From positions 2,018,501 to 2,082,500 of the forward strand of contig NZ_OY781981.1 in assembly GCF_963677565.1 (NCBI RefSeq): a stretch of DNA of 64,000 nt. Reading direction: 5' to 3'. Source of the stretch: an uncultured Draconibacterium sp. GTDB lineage: Bacteria; Bacteroidota; Bacteroidia; Bacteroidales; Prolixibacteraceae. Below the pieces are notes generated by a model that ran no database searches, had not been told where the DNA came from, and worked only from the letters and a program-made list of their open reading frames with translations. Below, piece by piece: positions 35,583 through 45,900 of this stretch (its first letter is position 1; each line of letters opens with the position of its first letter). The position numbers and the translations under genes were made by a program.

Positions 35583-36944
35583 TCAATGTTCCAATTTAAC
35601 TTCTGAATTGAACATTATCCTTTTCCCTTTAACCCCATCGATAATTCTATTCTGGTCGTACACCTTCAATCCATTCACAAAAGTGCTTACAACCTGGTTT
35701 GAAAACTCAGTACGTTCGAATGGTGCCCAACCGCACTTGTATAAAATATTTTCGGGTGCAACAATCCAGTTTTTATTCGGGTTAACCAAAACAAGGTCGG
35801 CAAAATAACCTTCGCGGATGTAACCCCGATTATTTATCCGGAAGAGATCGGCCGGAGCATGGCACATTTTATCAATTACTTTTTCAATGGAAATAAATCC
35901 TTTTTTGCTCAACTCGAGCATAGCAACCAGCGAGTGCTGAACCAGTGGCCCGCCGGATGGCGCTTTAAAGTAGGTGTTATTCTTTTCCTCCAGGGTATGA
36001 GGTGCATGGTCGGTGGCAATTACATCAATTTTGTCAGACAACAAGGCTTCCCAAAGCGCTTCTTTGTCCTTTACACATTTTACCGACGGATTCCACTTAA
36101 TTCGCGTTCCATAATCAATATAGTCGCGCTCATCGAACCATAGGTGATGCACACAAACTTCGGCTGTAATATTTTTATCGCCTACTTTTCCTGGAGAGAA
36201 GAGACTCATCTCTTTTGCCGACGAAAGGTGCAGAACATGCAAGCGCGTATCAAATTTCGAGGCCAGTTCAACAGCTTTCGATGATGATTTGTAACACGCT
36301 TCATCGTTGCGAATGTGGCAGTGGCGCGAAATTGGTACGTTCTCGCCATAACGCTGGCGGGCAATTTCGGTATTGGCTTTTATGGTTGCTTCATCTTCGC
36401 AGTGCGTGGCAACCAATGTTGGCGCATTTTTAAATATCTCAGATAAAGTTTTGTCGTCGTCAACCAACATATTTCCGGTTGAAGAGCCCATAAAGACTTT
36501 AATGCCACAGACCTTTGTTGGATCGGTTTTTAGCACCTCATGCAAATTATCGTTGGTGGCACCCATGTAAAACGAGTAATTTACAGCCGAAACTTCTGCG
36601 GCACGGTCGAATTTTTTCTGTAATTCTTCCTGTGTAACGGCTTGTGGCTTGGTGTTGGGCATTTCCATATATGTGGTAACTCCTCCTGCTGCAGCGGCTT
36701 TACTTTCAGTGGCAATTTCGCCTTTGTGTGTTAAGCCCGGTTCGCGAAAATGTACCTGGTCGTCGATTACTCCGGGGATTAAAAGCAAACCTGTTGCGTC
36801 AATTACCTCAGTTCCGTTTAAATCAAAATCAGCTGGAACAACGTGCGGAAAGACCTTCTCAATTTTTTCACCATCAATTAAAACACTTCCCTTAAATTTT
36901 AGTCCCTCATTTACAATCGTTGCATCTTTTATCAGCGTTTTCAT
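35583..36944 (-). CDS. pyrC: Dihydroorotase-like cyclic amidohydrolase
   Basis: A 453-residue class I dihydroorotase-type enzyme, which interconverts carbamoyl-aspartate and dihydroorotate in pyrimidine synthesis. Visible are PGVIDDQVHFREPGLTHKGE, MPNTKPQ, the carbamylated-lysine segment CGIKVFMGSSTGNML (K149), LHVLHLSSAKE and the catalytic aspartate in IDVIATDHAPHT. In the first metal motif the usual HxH is QxH (Q63, H65). I believe this is common in Bacteroidota dihydroorotases, from memory. Allantoinase is a less likely alternative. It is transcribed alone, away from the sigma-factor genes. Confidence 0.85.
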   Translation of the reverse strand: MKTLIKDATIVNEGLKFKGSVLIDGEKIEKVFPHVVPADFDLNGTEVIDATGLLLIPGVIDDQVHFREPGLTHKGEIATESKAAAAGGVTTYMEMPNTKPQAVTQEELQKKFDRAAEVSAVNYSFYMGATNDNLHEVLKTDPTKVCGIKVFMGSSTGNMLVDDDKTLSEIFKNAPTLVATHCEDEATIKANTEIARQRYGENVPISRHCHIRNDEACYKSSSKAVELASKFDTRLHVLHLSSAKEMSLFSPGKVGDKNITAEVCVHHLWFDERDYIDYGTRIKWNPSVKCVKDKEALWEALLSDKIDVIATDHAPHTLEEKNNTYFKAPSGGPLVQHSLVAMLELSKKGFISIEKVIDKMCHAPADLFRINNRGYIREGYFADLVLVNPNKNWIVAPENILYKCGWAPFERTEFSNQVVSTFVNGLKVYDQNRIIDGVKGKRIMFNSEVKLEH

Positions 36945-37049
36945 TTTCCCGGATTTTTGATTTATAACAAAGTTACTAAAATACGCCGAGACCCTTTTAG
37001 TGTGTCCCCAACGAAATTAGATAACCTTTTGTCAAACGTTGTTTATGGC

Positions 37050-37661
37050 TCATTGTTCAAATTCGAGGAGCAATGTTTCAATCTTTTGCAGGGTGGGCTT
37101 TTTCTTTTTTGTCCAGGCTCGTTTTCCCATAATAAATCCAAATCCCATCAAACACCAAAATACAGCCTGGAAAAGTAGGATACCTGTTACAAGTTTTAGG
37201 TTGCCAAAATTATCCGAAACAGAAAGTGTTGCCCCGGCGTTTACAAATAATAAAACCGGTAGAAGCCAAAGTTGTTGTTTGTTCCAAAGCGAATAACTCT
37301 TTCGGGCATTTTTCAGAAATTGTTTTGGTGAATCCAAAAAACTGGAGCTGCTTATTTCGCTGAATCGTTTGCGTGAAAGTACGGCCAGAACTGCGAATGC
37401 CAATACAAAGCAGGTGCCAGCAATTCGTTTTGTCAGTGTTAAATCCGGGTCAGTGTTCAGTATGAATGCTCCAAAATAACCAACTGCTCCAAGTGCATAA
37501 AAGATATACATGCGTCGGTATTTTCTTCTGTTTTCAGTTTCTTCAATTTGTAGCGTATTTAGGAATGAAGATTCTTGATTAGTATTACCTAAAATTCCGT
37601 CAGTTGTTTCTGCCGGTGATTTTAGTTCTCTGTATTTTTCTGATAGCGATTCAAAGTTCAT
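37050..37661 (-). CDS. Four-helix membrane protein co-transcribed with a sigma factor
   Basis: This 203-residue protein has a cytoplasmic N-terminus of about 50 residues (MNFESLSEKYRELKSP...) and roughly four membrane helices (about 48-66, 76-92, 127-147 and 153-175), then a basic tail. I do not recognise a named family. Its start overlaps the sigma-factor gene by 11 bp, so the two are translationally coupled. In many such pairs the membrane protein is an anti-sigma factor, but no zinc-finger anti-sigma (ZAS) motif is visible here, so that role is only suggested by context. Confidence 0.75.
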   Translation of the reverse strand: MNFESLSEKYRELKSPAETTDGILGNTNQESSFLNTLQIEETENRRKYRRMYIFYALGAVGYFGAFILNTDPDLTLTKRIAGTCFVLAFAVLAVLSRKRFSEISSSSFLDSPKQFLKNARKSYSLWNKQQLWLLPVLLFVNAGATLSVSDNFGNLKLVTGILLFQAVFWCLMGFGFIMGKRAWTKKKKPTLQKIETLLLEFEQ

Positions 37662-38193
37662 TTTTCTGTTCCTCCATCATTTGTTTCAATTTCTTTTTAA
37701 TCCGGTGAAATTTTACCCGTACATTTCCTTCCGATATTCCAACAATGTCTGCAATTCGTGCGTAGTCGAGCCCTTCTAAAACCAAACTAATAATTGATTT
37801 TTCGGGAACCGGAAGTTGGTTAATTGCTTCGAACATTGTTTTCAGCTCCTTCTCCAAAATCGTTTTACGGGCCAGATTTATATCATCATCAGAAAGAATG
37901 TCCTGTTTAATTTCCTGGCAGCGTTTGTCGTTATTACTTTGCAGGCGGCAATAATTAATGGCTGTGTTTATTGATATGCGATAGATCCAGGTGTTTACAT
38001 GGCTCTCATTTCTGAACGAACTGAGGTTTTTCCAAATGTTGGTAAAAATTTCCTGGAACAAATCATCCCGGTTGTGACTGCCGCGCACATAAGAACAACA
38101 GATGCGGAAAACACGGTCTTTGTTTTCCTCGAAAAGTTGTTTGAACTGAATTTCTTTCGTACTCATTTTTTGTCTTTCTACTTGCTTAGACAA
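37651..38193 (-). CDS. RNA polymerase sigma factor, sigma-70 family, ECF type
   Basis: A 180-residue ECF sigma factor with region 2 (about residues 13-85, FKQLFEENKDRVFRICCSYV ... DLFQEIFTNIWKNL ... WIYRISINTAINY) and region 4 (about 118-172, LPVPEKSIISLVLEGLDYARIADIVGISEGNVRVKFHRI). A second ATG nine codons in (38166) also fits the family start. The 37661 membrane-protein gene follows with an 11-bp overlap. Its target promoters cannot be inferred. Confidence 0.92.
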   Translation of the reverse strand: MSKQVERQKMSTKEIQFKQLFEENKDRVFRICCSYVRGSHNRDDLFQEIFTNIWKNLSSFRNESHVNTWIYRISINTAINYCRLQSNNDKRCQEIKQDILSDDDINLARKTILEKELKTMFEAINQLPVPEKSIISLVLEGLDYARIADIVGISEGNVRVKFHRIKKKLKQMMEEQKNEL

Positions 38194-38235
38194 ACCACCT
38201 CGAATTTGTTACACCTGATTAAAAAATTAAGGTAC

Positions 38236-38260
38236 AAAAAAAGGCTGCACCCGGCAGCCC
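38236..38260 (-). terminator. Intrinsic terminator after the glycosyltransferase gene
   Basis: On the minus strand AAGGGCTGC / GCAGCC forms a GC-rich hairpin followed by a T-run, between the mannosyltransferase-like gene and the sigma factor. Confidence 0.7.
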
Positions 38261-38279
38261 TTATAATATTTTGATTTGC

Positions 38280-38372
38280 GAATTTCGATTAACGATTGTT
38301 GATTTTAGATCGGAAGTTGTAAATGAAAGTCTCCTTCTAAAATCGTTAATCTTTATTCATAATTCGTTAATC
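38280..38372. repeat. Short intergenic repeat with GATTAACGATT / AATCGTTAATC arms
   Basis: GATTAACGATT...GATTTTAGA (38287-38309) is an inverted, slightly interrupted copy of TCTAAAATCGTTAATC (38336-38351), and ATTCGTTAATC recurs at 38362. It overlaps the 3' end of the glycosyltransferase gene by a few bases. Such ATTAACGATT repeats are typical Bacteroidota intergenic DNA. Confidence 0.5.
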
Positions 38373-39101
38373 ATTTCGTTCGTATTTTCGAGTGAAGCTG
38401 CGTAACTTCATTTTCAGTACGCCCCAAAGTGCTTCGTTAAAAATTCCACCGCTCATTTTCGATGTTCCTTCCTGGCGATCGGTAAATACAATTGAAACTT
38501 CCTGAATATTGAACCCAAACTTGTGGGCAGTAAATTTCATTTCAATCTGAAATCCGTAGCCAATTAGTTTTATATTATCGAGGTCGATAGTTTCCAACAC
38601 ATTTCGTTTCCAGCAAACAAAACCCGCCGTGGTGTCGCGCACATCCATTCCGGTAACAATGCGCACATACATCGATGCAAAATACGACATCAACACACGG
38701 CCAAGCGGCCAGTTAACCACATTAATTCCGGTAATATAACGCGATCCAACAGCCACATCAGCACCATTTTCAATGGCAGAAAAAAGCCTTAGCAAATCGT
38801 CGGGGTTATGCGAAAAATCGCAGTCCATTTCGCACACTGCTTCGTAATCTCTTTCCAGCGCCCATTTAAATCCTGCAATGTATGCAGTGCCCAGACCCAG
38901 TTTCCCTTTTCTTTCCAGAATATGGAGTTTGCCGGGAAACTCTTCCATCATTCGTTTCACAATTTCGGCAGTTCCGTCGGGCGAATTATCTTCTACAATA
39001 AGCAAATGAAAAGGCTTTTCCAAAGAAAATACCTTGCGGATCATTTTCTCAATATTTTCCTTTTCGTTATAAGTCGGTATGATTACTAAATTCTTTGACA
39101 C
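38367..39101 (-). CDS. Polyprenol-phosphate mannosyltransferase-like GT2 glycosyltransferase
   Basis: This 244-residue family 2 glycosyltransferase resembles dolichol-phosphate mannose synthase: VIIPTYNEKENIEKMI, LLIVEDNSPDGTAEIV, the metal motif EMDCDFSHNP (about residue 92), GSRYITG and a C-terminal FTDRQEGTSKMS. It would transfer a sugar from a nucleotide donor to a polyprenyl phosphate on the inner face of the membrane. There is no C-terminal membrane domain, so it belongs to the short soluble type. It is divergent from nifA. Confidence 0.88.
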   Translation of the reverse strand: MSKNLVIIPTYNEKENIEKMIRKVFSLEKPFHLLIVEDNSPDGTAEIVKRMMEEFPGKLHILERKGKLGLGTAYIAGFKWALERDYEAVCEMDCDFSHNPDDLLRLFSAIENGADVAVGSRYITGINVVNWPLGRVLMSYFASMYVRIVTGMDVRDTTAGFVCWKRNVLETIDLDNIKLIGYGFQIEMKFTAHKFGFNIQEVSIVFTDRQEGTSKMSGGIFNEALWGVLKMKLRSFTRKYERND

Positions 39102-39330
39102 TGTTTTGAAATATTTGATTGAAGTAACGAAAATAAGGTTTTTGTATTAATTCTAAATCGTTTGTCAATCAATTATTACAATACCGGGTTTTGATGCATT
39201 TGATTTAAAAATGCCAATTATATTTCAAAAAGATGCATTGTAGATTAATTAAGTGTTAAAATGGTAATATAATGTTTAAAAAGCTTACATGTGTCTGTTT
39301 TATTCGTGAAATTTGTTGCTGTTGAAAAGG

Positions 39331-40905
39331 ATGTCAAATCGATTTTCTATGGAAATTAAATGCAGAAAAGGTGGGGAGGAATGTTATGGCCTGAGTGAAA
39401 TGACTTTACTTTTTGATATAAGTCAGCGCCTAATTCAGAGCAAACAGTTTAAGAATGATTTGAATACCATTGTAAAAATGGTGGCGGAATACCTTGGTGC
39501 CGAACGCTGCTTTTTAAACATTTTAAACCGCGAGAACGAACATATATACATGGAAGCGGCTTATGGCGTAAATACCAGTCAGCAGGCACGAGCCAAATAT
39601 AAGCTGGGAGAAGGAATTACCGGCAAGGTGGTTCAAATGGCACGTCCGGTGGTAGTGGAAAAAATCTCAAAATCGTCGCTGTTTCTCAACCGGACAAATC
39701 AGGAATTGTATAAAGATGGCAAAGAACTCACTTTTGTTTGTGTGCCTGTAATCGATGAGGGAAAAGTTACCGGGACACTTAGTTTTGCGCGCGTATACAA
39801 TCCGTATATAAGTTTTGATGAAGACACCCGATTGCTTTCGATTATTGGTTCGATGGTGGTTCGGGCGGCCTTACATCGCCAGGAAAGACTGGAAGAACTG
39901 GAGGCGCTGAAACAAAAAAATCTGGAGCTGGAAAGCCGCATATCGGGACAGAAACACATGAATATGATCGGTAACTCCGGGAAAATGCGCGATGTGTTTT
40001 CGCTGGTTCAAATGGTTGGGAAAACCAACTCTACCGTACTTATTCGCGGAGAAAGCGGTGTGGGAAAAGAGTTGGTAGCCGATGCCATTCATGAAGCCAG
40101 CAACCGTAATGGAAAAACCTTTATAAAAGTAAACTGCTCGGCACTGCCCGAATCGTTGATCGAAAGTGAATTGTTTGGGCACGAGAAAGGCGCTTTTACC
40201 GGCGCCGATACACAGCGCAAGGGGCGTTTTGAACTGGCCAACGGCGGTACCATTTTTCTGGATGAAATTGGCGATATTCCTTTGTCGACACAGGTGAAGT
40301 TATTACGAATGATCCAACAACGCGAGTTTGAGCGGGTAGGAGGTACGCAAACCATAAAATCGGATGTGAGGATTATTTGTGCCACCAACCGTAAGCTGGA
40401 AGAGATGATCGAAAACGAAGAGTTTCGTGAGGATTTGTATTACCGGATTAATGTTTTCCCGATTTATATTCCGTCGTTGCGCGAGCGTCGCGATGATGTT
40501 CCGCAATTGGTTGATCATTTTATTGAGAAGTTTAATAAAGAGAACCAGACAAAAATTAAACGCATAACCACTTCGGCACTCGATATGCTGATGGTGTACA
40601 AATGGCCGGGCAACATTCGCGAGTTGGAAAACTGCATCGAGCGGGCCTGTATTTTAAGTACTGATAATGTGATTCACAGTTACAATTTACCACCGTCGTT
40701 GCAAACGGCCGATTCGTCGAATACCAGCTCAAAAGGCGGAATGATGTATACCGTTGAGCAAGTGGAAAAACAGTTGATTCGCGATGCGTTAACATCAACA
40801 AAAGGGAATATTACCAAAGCTGCCGAAGAGCTAAAAATAACCGAACGAATGCTGGGCACACGCCTTAAAAAGTACGAAATTGATGCATGGCGGTACAAGG
40901 TTTAA
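39331..40905 (+). CDS. nifA: NifA-like sigma54-dependent transcriptional activator
   Basis: The protein has an N-terminal GAF domain (about residues 25-185), a central AAA+ domain with Walker A GESGVGKE, the sigma54-contact loop GAFTGAD and Walker B GGTIFLDEIGDI, and a C-terminal Fis-type helix-turn-helix (NITKAAEELKITERMLGTRLKKYEI). This is the layout of NifA, the activator of nif genes, and the HTH with ERMLG is the type I associate with NifA of anaerobes. I use the ATG at 39331 (524 residues), preceded by AAAAGG, not a TTG at 39313; an ATG at 39349 is also possible. It lies 7.4 kb upstream of nifH, whose promoter has a matching -24/-12 element. Confidence 0.85.
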   Translation: MSNRFSMEIKCRKGGEECYGLSEMTLLFDISQRLIQSKQFKNDLNTIVKMVAEYLGAERCFLNILNRENEHIYMEAAYGVNTSQQARAKYKLGEGITGKVVQMARPVVVEKISKSSLFLNRTNQELYKDGKELTFVCVPVIDEGKVTGTLSFARVYNPYISFDEDTRLLSIIGSMVVRAALHRQERLEELEALKQKNLELESRISGQKHMNMIGNSGKMRDVFSLVQMVGKTNSTVLIRGESGVGKELVADAIHEASNRNGKTFIKVNCSALPESLIESELFGHEKGAFTGADTQRKGRFELANGGTIFLDEIGDIPLSTQVKLLRMIQQREFERVGGTQTIKSDVRIICATNRKLEEMIENEEFREDLYYRINVFPIYIPSLRERRDDVPQLVDHFIEKFNKENQTKIKRITTSALDMLMVYKWPGNIRELENCIERACILSTDNVIHSYNLPPSLQTADSSNTSSKGGMMYTVEQVEKQLIRDALTSTKGNITKAAEELKITERMLGTRLKKYEIDAWRYKV

Positions 40906-40973
40906 TGGGAATAATTAGAATATTGGAGGATTAGAATGTTGGAATGCAGAAATGACTAATTTTAGCTATTATT

Positions 40974-41005
40974 GCATTTAAGCATTTCGGCATTAAAGCA
41001 TTTAA
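40974..41005. repeat. Four 8-bp tandem units
   Basis: GCATTTAA, GCATTTCG, GCATTAAA and GCATTTAA lie in tandem just ahead of the GNAT start codon at 41008. This is short-period intergenic repeat DNA. Confidence 0.6.
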
Positions 41006-41007
41006 AA

Positions 41008-41475
41008 ATGGAAAAAAAACTCATTCAGGTTGATCTGCAAAATCCTCTTCATTGCGCGCAGTTGGTTCATCTGTTAAACGACTACATGGAAGATGAAATG
41101 GGGATCAGCGAACCGATGCCCGATGGACTTGGCCCAAAAATTATTGAGGGGCTAAAACGGCATACGGCGTACATGGGATTTTTTGTTTGTATTGGTGATA
41201 ACTTTGCCGGGCTTGCCAATTGCAACCTCAATTTTTCTACCTGGAAAGCCAGTCCGCTGATAAATATCCACGATTTGATAGTTTCTCCCGATTTTCGTCA
41301 GCGGGGAGTTGGTCTTTTTCTGTTGAAAGGCATTGAAAAGTATGCCGAAGAAAATGGATATTGTCGCATAAATCTCGAAGTTCGTCACGATAATTTTAAA
41401 GCACAGAACTTGTATCGCAAAGCCGGATTTAAGGAATGTGAACCCAATAATTTCTTTTGGGAAAACAAGTTGTAA
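41008..41475 (+). CDS. GNAT-family N-acetyltransferase
   Basis: A 155-residue acetyltransferase of the GCN5-related fold. The acetyl-CoA-binding motif A is visible as LIVSPDFRQRGVGLFLLKGI (about residues 86-105), followed by EENGYCRINLEVRHDNFKAQNLYRKAGFKECE, the usual motif B. The substrate is unknown. I place the start at the ATG at 41008; an upstream TTG at 40972 would make the 8-bp repeats coding. It lies between nifA and the efflux operon and has no visible functional tie to either. Confidence 0.85.
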   Translation: MEKKLIQVDLQNPLHCAQLVHLLNDYMEDEMGISEPMPDGLGPKIIEGLKRHTAYMGFFVCIGDNFAGLANCNLNFSTWKASPLINIHDLIVSPDFRQRGVGLFLLKGIEKYAEENGYCRINLEVRHDNFKAQNLYRKAGFKECEPNNFFWENKL

Positions 41476-41507
41476 AAAAGGGCCATCCGTTTCCGGACGA
41501 CCCCTTT
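41475..41507. terminator. Probable terminator between GNAT and the efflux operon
   Basis: An imperfect hairpin, AAAAGGGCCATCCG / CGGACGACCCCTTT with a TTTC loop, lies between two convergent transcripts. Confidence 0.5.
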
Positions 41508-41533
41508 GCTATGAATTATTTGTTGCTTTTTTG

Positions 41534-42922
41534 TTATTTCCAACCACCGCCTAAAGCGCGATACAAAGAAACCACCGCATTCAATTGTTGAATATGATCG
41601 TTAACATCGCTCAACTGCGCATTAAGCAAACTTTGCTGTGCATTTAAAACTTCGGTGTAAGTTGCCGAGCCGTAAACCAGCAATTCTTTGGTATAATCTA
41701 CCGATTTTTCAAGTGCGTCAAGTTGTTTGTTACGTAGATCTATTTTTTGCAGCGAGGCATCGTACATGCTAAGTGCATCGTTTACTTCGGCACCTGCATT
41801 AAGTAATGTACTTTTAAAGTTTAGCAAAGCTTCTTCCTGTTGTGCTTTAGCAACCTCTAAACGTGTTTTGTTGGCACGTTTATTAAAAATTGGCTGAACC
41901 AAACCGCCCACAACATTGGCTGCAAACGATGCCGGATCAAACAAATCCCAAAATTCCAATGACTCTAAACTGGCACTTGCAGTTAGTGTAACCGATGGGT
42001 AGAAGTAAGCTTTGGCGCTGTTGGTCATGTGGTAGGCACTGATAACGCTGTATTCAGCTTGCATTACATCCGGACGGTTATCCAAAAGTTCTGCAGGAAC
42101 ACCAACTTCCAACAGTTCGTGTGCTTGCTGACTTTCCAGTTTCCCGCGCTCAACTTCTCCCGGAGTTCTTTCCAAAAGAATACAAAGTGTATTTTCATTT
42201 TCTCGTATTTGCTGTTTAATATCCGGAATGGTAACTTCCGCCGCGTAGCGCGCAGCTTCACTTTGCACCACGGCTGCGCCGGTTACACTGCCACTTTCTT
42301 TTAGTGCTTTCATGGTTTCAACCAGTTCGGCACTGTTTTGTACTGTGGCTTTTGTAATTTCAAGGTTGGCATCCAATGCCAGCAAACTGTAATAAACCGA
42401 AGCAATGTTGGCAATCAGTCGTGTTTGCACTGCTTTGTGTGCCGCATCGGTAGCCAGGTAATTGGCGTATGCCGATTTTTTTGCGTTGCTCAGTTTTCCC
42501 CAAAAGTCGATTTCCCAGCTACTTTGCAAAGCTATTTGCGAAGCATTGTAGTGATCAGGTCCGTTCGGACTGGTCGAATCTGAGTTTTTAACGTAAGTAT
42601 GTCCGGCCTGTCCCGATAACGACGGTGCCAAAGCTGCTTTGCTTTGCAAGAAATTCGACTCGGCAGCAACAACACGTTGCACTGCAGCCTGCAAATCAAA
42701 GTTGTTTCTCAGTCCTTCAGCAATTAAACTGTCCAGAATTGGATCGTTAAACAGGTTTTGCCAGCTTTCGTTTGCCAAGTTGGTTTCGGCGGTCTCTGCG
42801 TCTCCATATAATCCGTTGGTAAAATCCTGGCTTCGCTGGTATTGATTTGTCGTATTACACGAGATAACCAAAACCGAAACAACGGCAATAAGTAGTATAT
42901 TTTTTATTGAATTTGTCTTCAT
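41534..42922 (-). CDS. RND efflux outer-membrane lipoprotein (TolC/OprM family)
   Basis: A 462-residue outer-membrane factor with a lipobox (VLVISC, about residue 22) and two OEP repeats. The segments NFDLQAAVQRVVAAESNFLQSKAALAPSL and, in the second half, DVMQAEYSVISAYHMTNSAKAYFYPSVTL are characteristic of the NodT/OprM lipoprotein branch. It forms the trimeric exit duct of the pump. It is the last gene of the operon marR-adaptor-pump-OMF, 20 bp after the pump. Confidence 0.93.
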   Translation of the reverse strand: MKTNSIKNILLIAVVSVLVISCNTTNQYQRSQDFTNGLYGDAETAETNLANESWQNLFNDPILDSLIAEGLRNNFDLQAAVQRVVAAESNFLQSKAALAPSLSGQAGHTYVKNSDSTSPNGPDHYNASQIALQSSWEIDFWGKLSNAKKSAYANYLATDAAHKAVQTRLIANIASVYYSLLALDANLEITKATVQNSAELVETMKALKESGSVTGAAVVQSEAARYAAEVTIPDIKQQIRENENTLCILLERTPGEVERGKLESQQAHELLEVGVPAELLDNRPDVMQAEYSVISAYHMTNSAKAYFYPSVTLTASASLESLEFWDLFDPASFAANVVGGLVQPIFNKRANKTRLEVAKAQQEEALLNFKSTLLNAGAEVNDALSMYDASLQKIDLRNKQLDALEKSVDYTKELLVYGSATYTEVLNAQQSLLNAQLSDVNDHIQQLNAVVSLYRALGGGWK

Positions 42923-42942
42923 ATCTAATCTTTTCTAGCGGA

Positions 42943-45900
42943 TTAACCCAAACTGTTCATTTCTGAAATTTCTTGTTGTTCCTTCGGTTTTTTCACTTTT
43001 TCTTCCAAAATCTGGAAAACCACGAACATGGCCGGAATAACCAAAATACCAATCAAAGTACCGATTAGCATACCACCCACAGCACCGGTTCCGATGGAGC
43101 GGTTACCGTTGGCACCAACTCCGGTTCCAATAACCAATGGAATCAATCCAACGATGAATGCAAATGAGGTCATCAAAATCGGGCGAAGTCGTGCAGTGGC
43201 ACCTTCAACGGCAGCCTCAACAATAGACATCCCTGATTCCCGTCGCTGTCGGGCAAACTCAACAATAAGAATGGCATTTTTTGCGAGAAGTCCGATAAGC
43301 ATTACCAGCGAAATTTGAAGGTAAATATTGTTTTCAACACCCAGAAAGCGAGCAAAAATGAACGAGCCTGCAATACCAATTGGCAGTGATACAATAATTG
43401 ATAACGGCATAATATAACTCTCGTACTGAGCGGCCAGCAGGAAGTACACGAAAATCAAACTCAAAATAAAAATGATGATGGTTTGATTACCGGCGTTGAT
43501 TTCCTCGCGTGTAATACCGGAGAATTCGTAATCGTAACCCGTTGGCAGAAGGTCTGCCGCAACTTCGCGAACAGCGTCAATTGCATCACCCGAACTAAAT
43601 CCGGGATTTGGGTTTCCGTTTACTGAAATAGATGTGTACATATTAAAACGGGTGATCGACTCCGGACCATAAACTCTTGTTAGCGTAATAAATTCAGAGA
43701 TCGGTGCCATATCGCCGTTGCCCGTACGTATTTTAATGTTGTTTAAATCTTCAGGATTACCGCGGTACTTAGCTTCCGACTGCACCATAACACGGTATTG
43801 TTTACCAAATCGGTTAAAATCAGAAGCGTAATATCCACCGATATATCCTTGCATGGCCGACAGAACGGAACTTACCTGCAAACCCGAGCGCATACACCTT
43901 GCAGCATCTACATCAATGCGGTATTGCGGGAAGCCGGTATTAAAAGCCGTACGTGCATATTGAATTTCAGGCCGCTGATTTAAGGCGCCAAGGAAAGTGT
44001 TGGCCACTTTTTCAAACTCCTGAATATCGCCACCGGTTTTGTCTTCCAGTTTCAATTCAAAACCACCTGTAACACTAAATCCCGGAACCATTGGTGGCGA
44101 GAAAATAATAATACGTGCACCCTTGATTTGCGAAGTAAGCATGTATAGTTTTTGTACAATGCTGTTCAAATCCTGACCTTCGCCTTTACGTTCGTTAAAA
44201 GGTTTCAAGCCTGCAATAATCATGGCGTAAGGAGTTCCCTGTCCTCCCATAAATGAGAATCCGGTAATGGCGGTCCTTCCATTAATTTCAGGTATAGTTT
44301 CTAAAATAGCATCAATTTGTTGTGTAACTTCTTGCGTTCTTTCTGCTGATGAAGCAGGAGGCATGGCAATGTCGACAAACATACGGCCGGTATCTTCGCT
44401 AGGTACAAAACCTGTTGAGGTAGTATTCATCAGGTAGCCCAGTAATGCAACGAAAATCACGATCAATCCGCCTGCTACCCATTTCCTGTCGATAAAAAAG
44501 TGGGTTACTTTTTTGTATTTACCGGTCATGGTTTCAAAAGCAGTGTTGAAAGCGGTGTAAAAACGTTTCATAACACCTTTTTGGCTTTTCACCTCTTCGC
44601 TGTGTGGTTTAAGAAATAAGGCACACAACGCCGGACTTAAAGTAAGCGCGTTAATTGCAGAAAGTATAATGGCTACTGTAAGTGTAATACCAAACTGACG
44701 GTAGAAAACACCGGTGGTTCCGGTTATAAATGTTACCGGAATAAACACCGCAGCCATAACAAGTGTAATGGAAACAATTGCTGTTGAAATTTCATTCATA
44801 GCTGAAATTGCAGCCGATTTTGCATTTCGCGCCCCCGAGTCGAGTTTGGCATGCACCGCCTCCACCACAACGATGGCATCGTCTACCACAATTCCAATGG
44901 CCAGAACCATCGCAAATAAAGTAAGCAGGTTAATGGTAAATCCAAACAGGTTTAGGAAGAAAAAAGTACCAATAATTGCTACCGGAACAGCGATTGCCGG
45001 AATAAGTGTTGCCCTGAAATTTTGCAGGAAAACAAACACAACGATAAATACCAGTATGAAAGCCTCTAATAAGGTGTGTAGCACTTTTTCGATTGAGGCA
45101 TCGAGGAAGTCGTTGGTGTTCATCAGTACCATATAATCAACTCCCGGAGGAAATGATTTTGAAGCTTCTTCCAAGGTATGTTCAACTTCAAGAATTACGT
45201 CACGGGCATTCGAGCCGGCTGATTGAAATATTGCCATACTGATACCGGGCTGCCCCTGAGTTTGGGTCATTGCAGTGTTATCAAGCGATCCCAGTTCTAC
45301 GCGGGCAATATCGCCAAGTCGTAACACATTACCGGCTTCATCCGATTTTATTACAATATTCTCAAATTCTTCAGGTTTCGAAAGTTTTCCGCGATAACGG
45401 ATTACATATTCAAAACTTTGGTTGTTTTCACTACCAAAGCGTCCGGGAGCGGCCTCAAGGTTTTGGGCATTCAGTGCAGCAACAACATCAGCAGGCATTA
45501 AATTGTAGCCCGACATAATATCCGGCTTCAACCAAATACGCATCGAGTAGTCTTTTCGTCCAAACACCATCGCTTCACCTACACCATTAATCCGTTGCAC
45601 CTGTGGCAGCAGGTTAATTTTCGAATAGTTCTGCAGAAATGTTTCGTCGTATCTTCCGTCTTTACTGTACAGCGAAAAAACCATTAACATGTTGTTCTGA
45701 CGCTTGGCCGTTAAAACGCCGGCACGTGTAACTTCAGCAGGTAAAAGTGCATTGGCACGCGCTACCCTGTTCTGAACGTTAACTGCTGCCATATCAGGAT
45801 CAGTTCCCTGCTTAAAATAGACTTCAATGGTTGCTGTACCGTTATTACTTGCAGTTGAGTTCATGTAAATCATGTCCTCAACACCGTTAATCTGCTCTTC

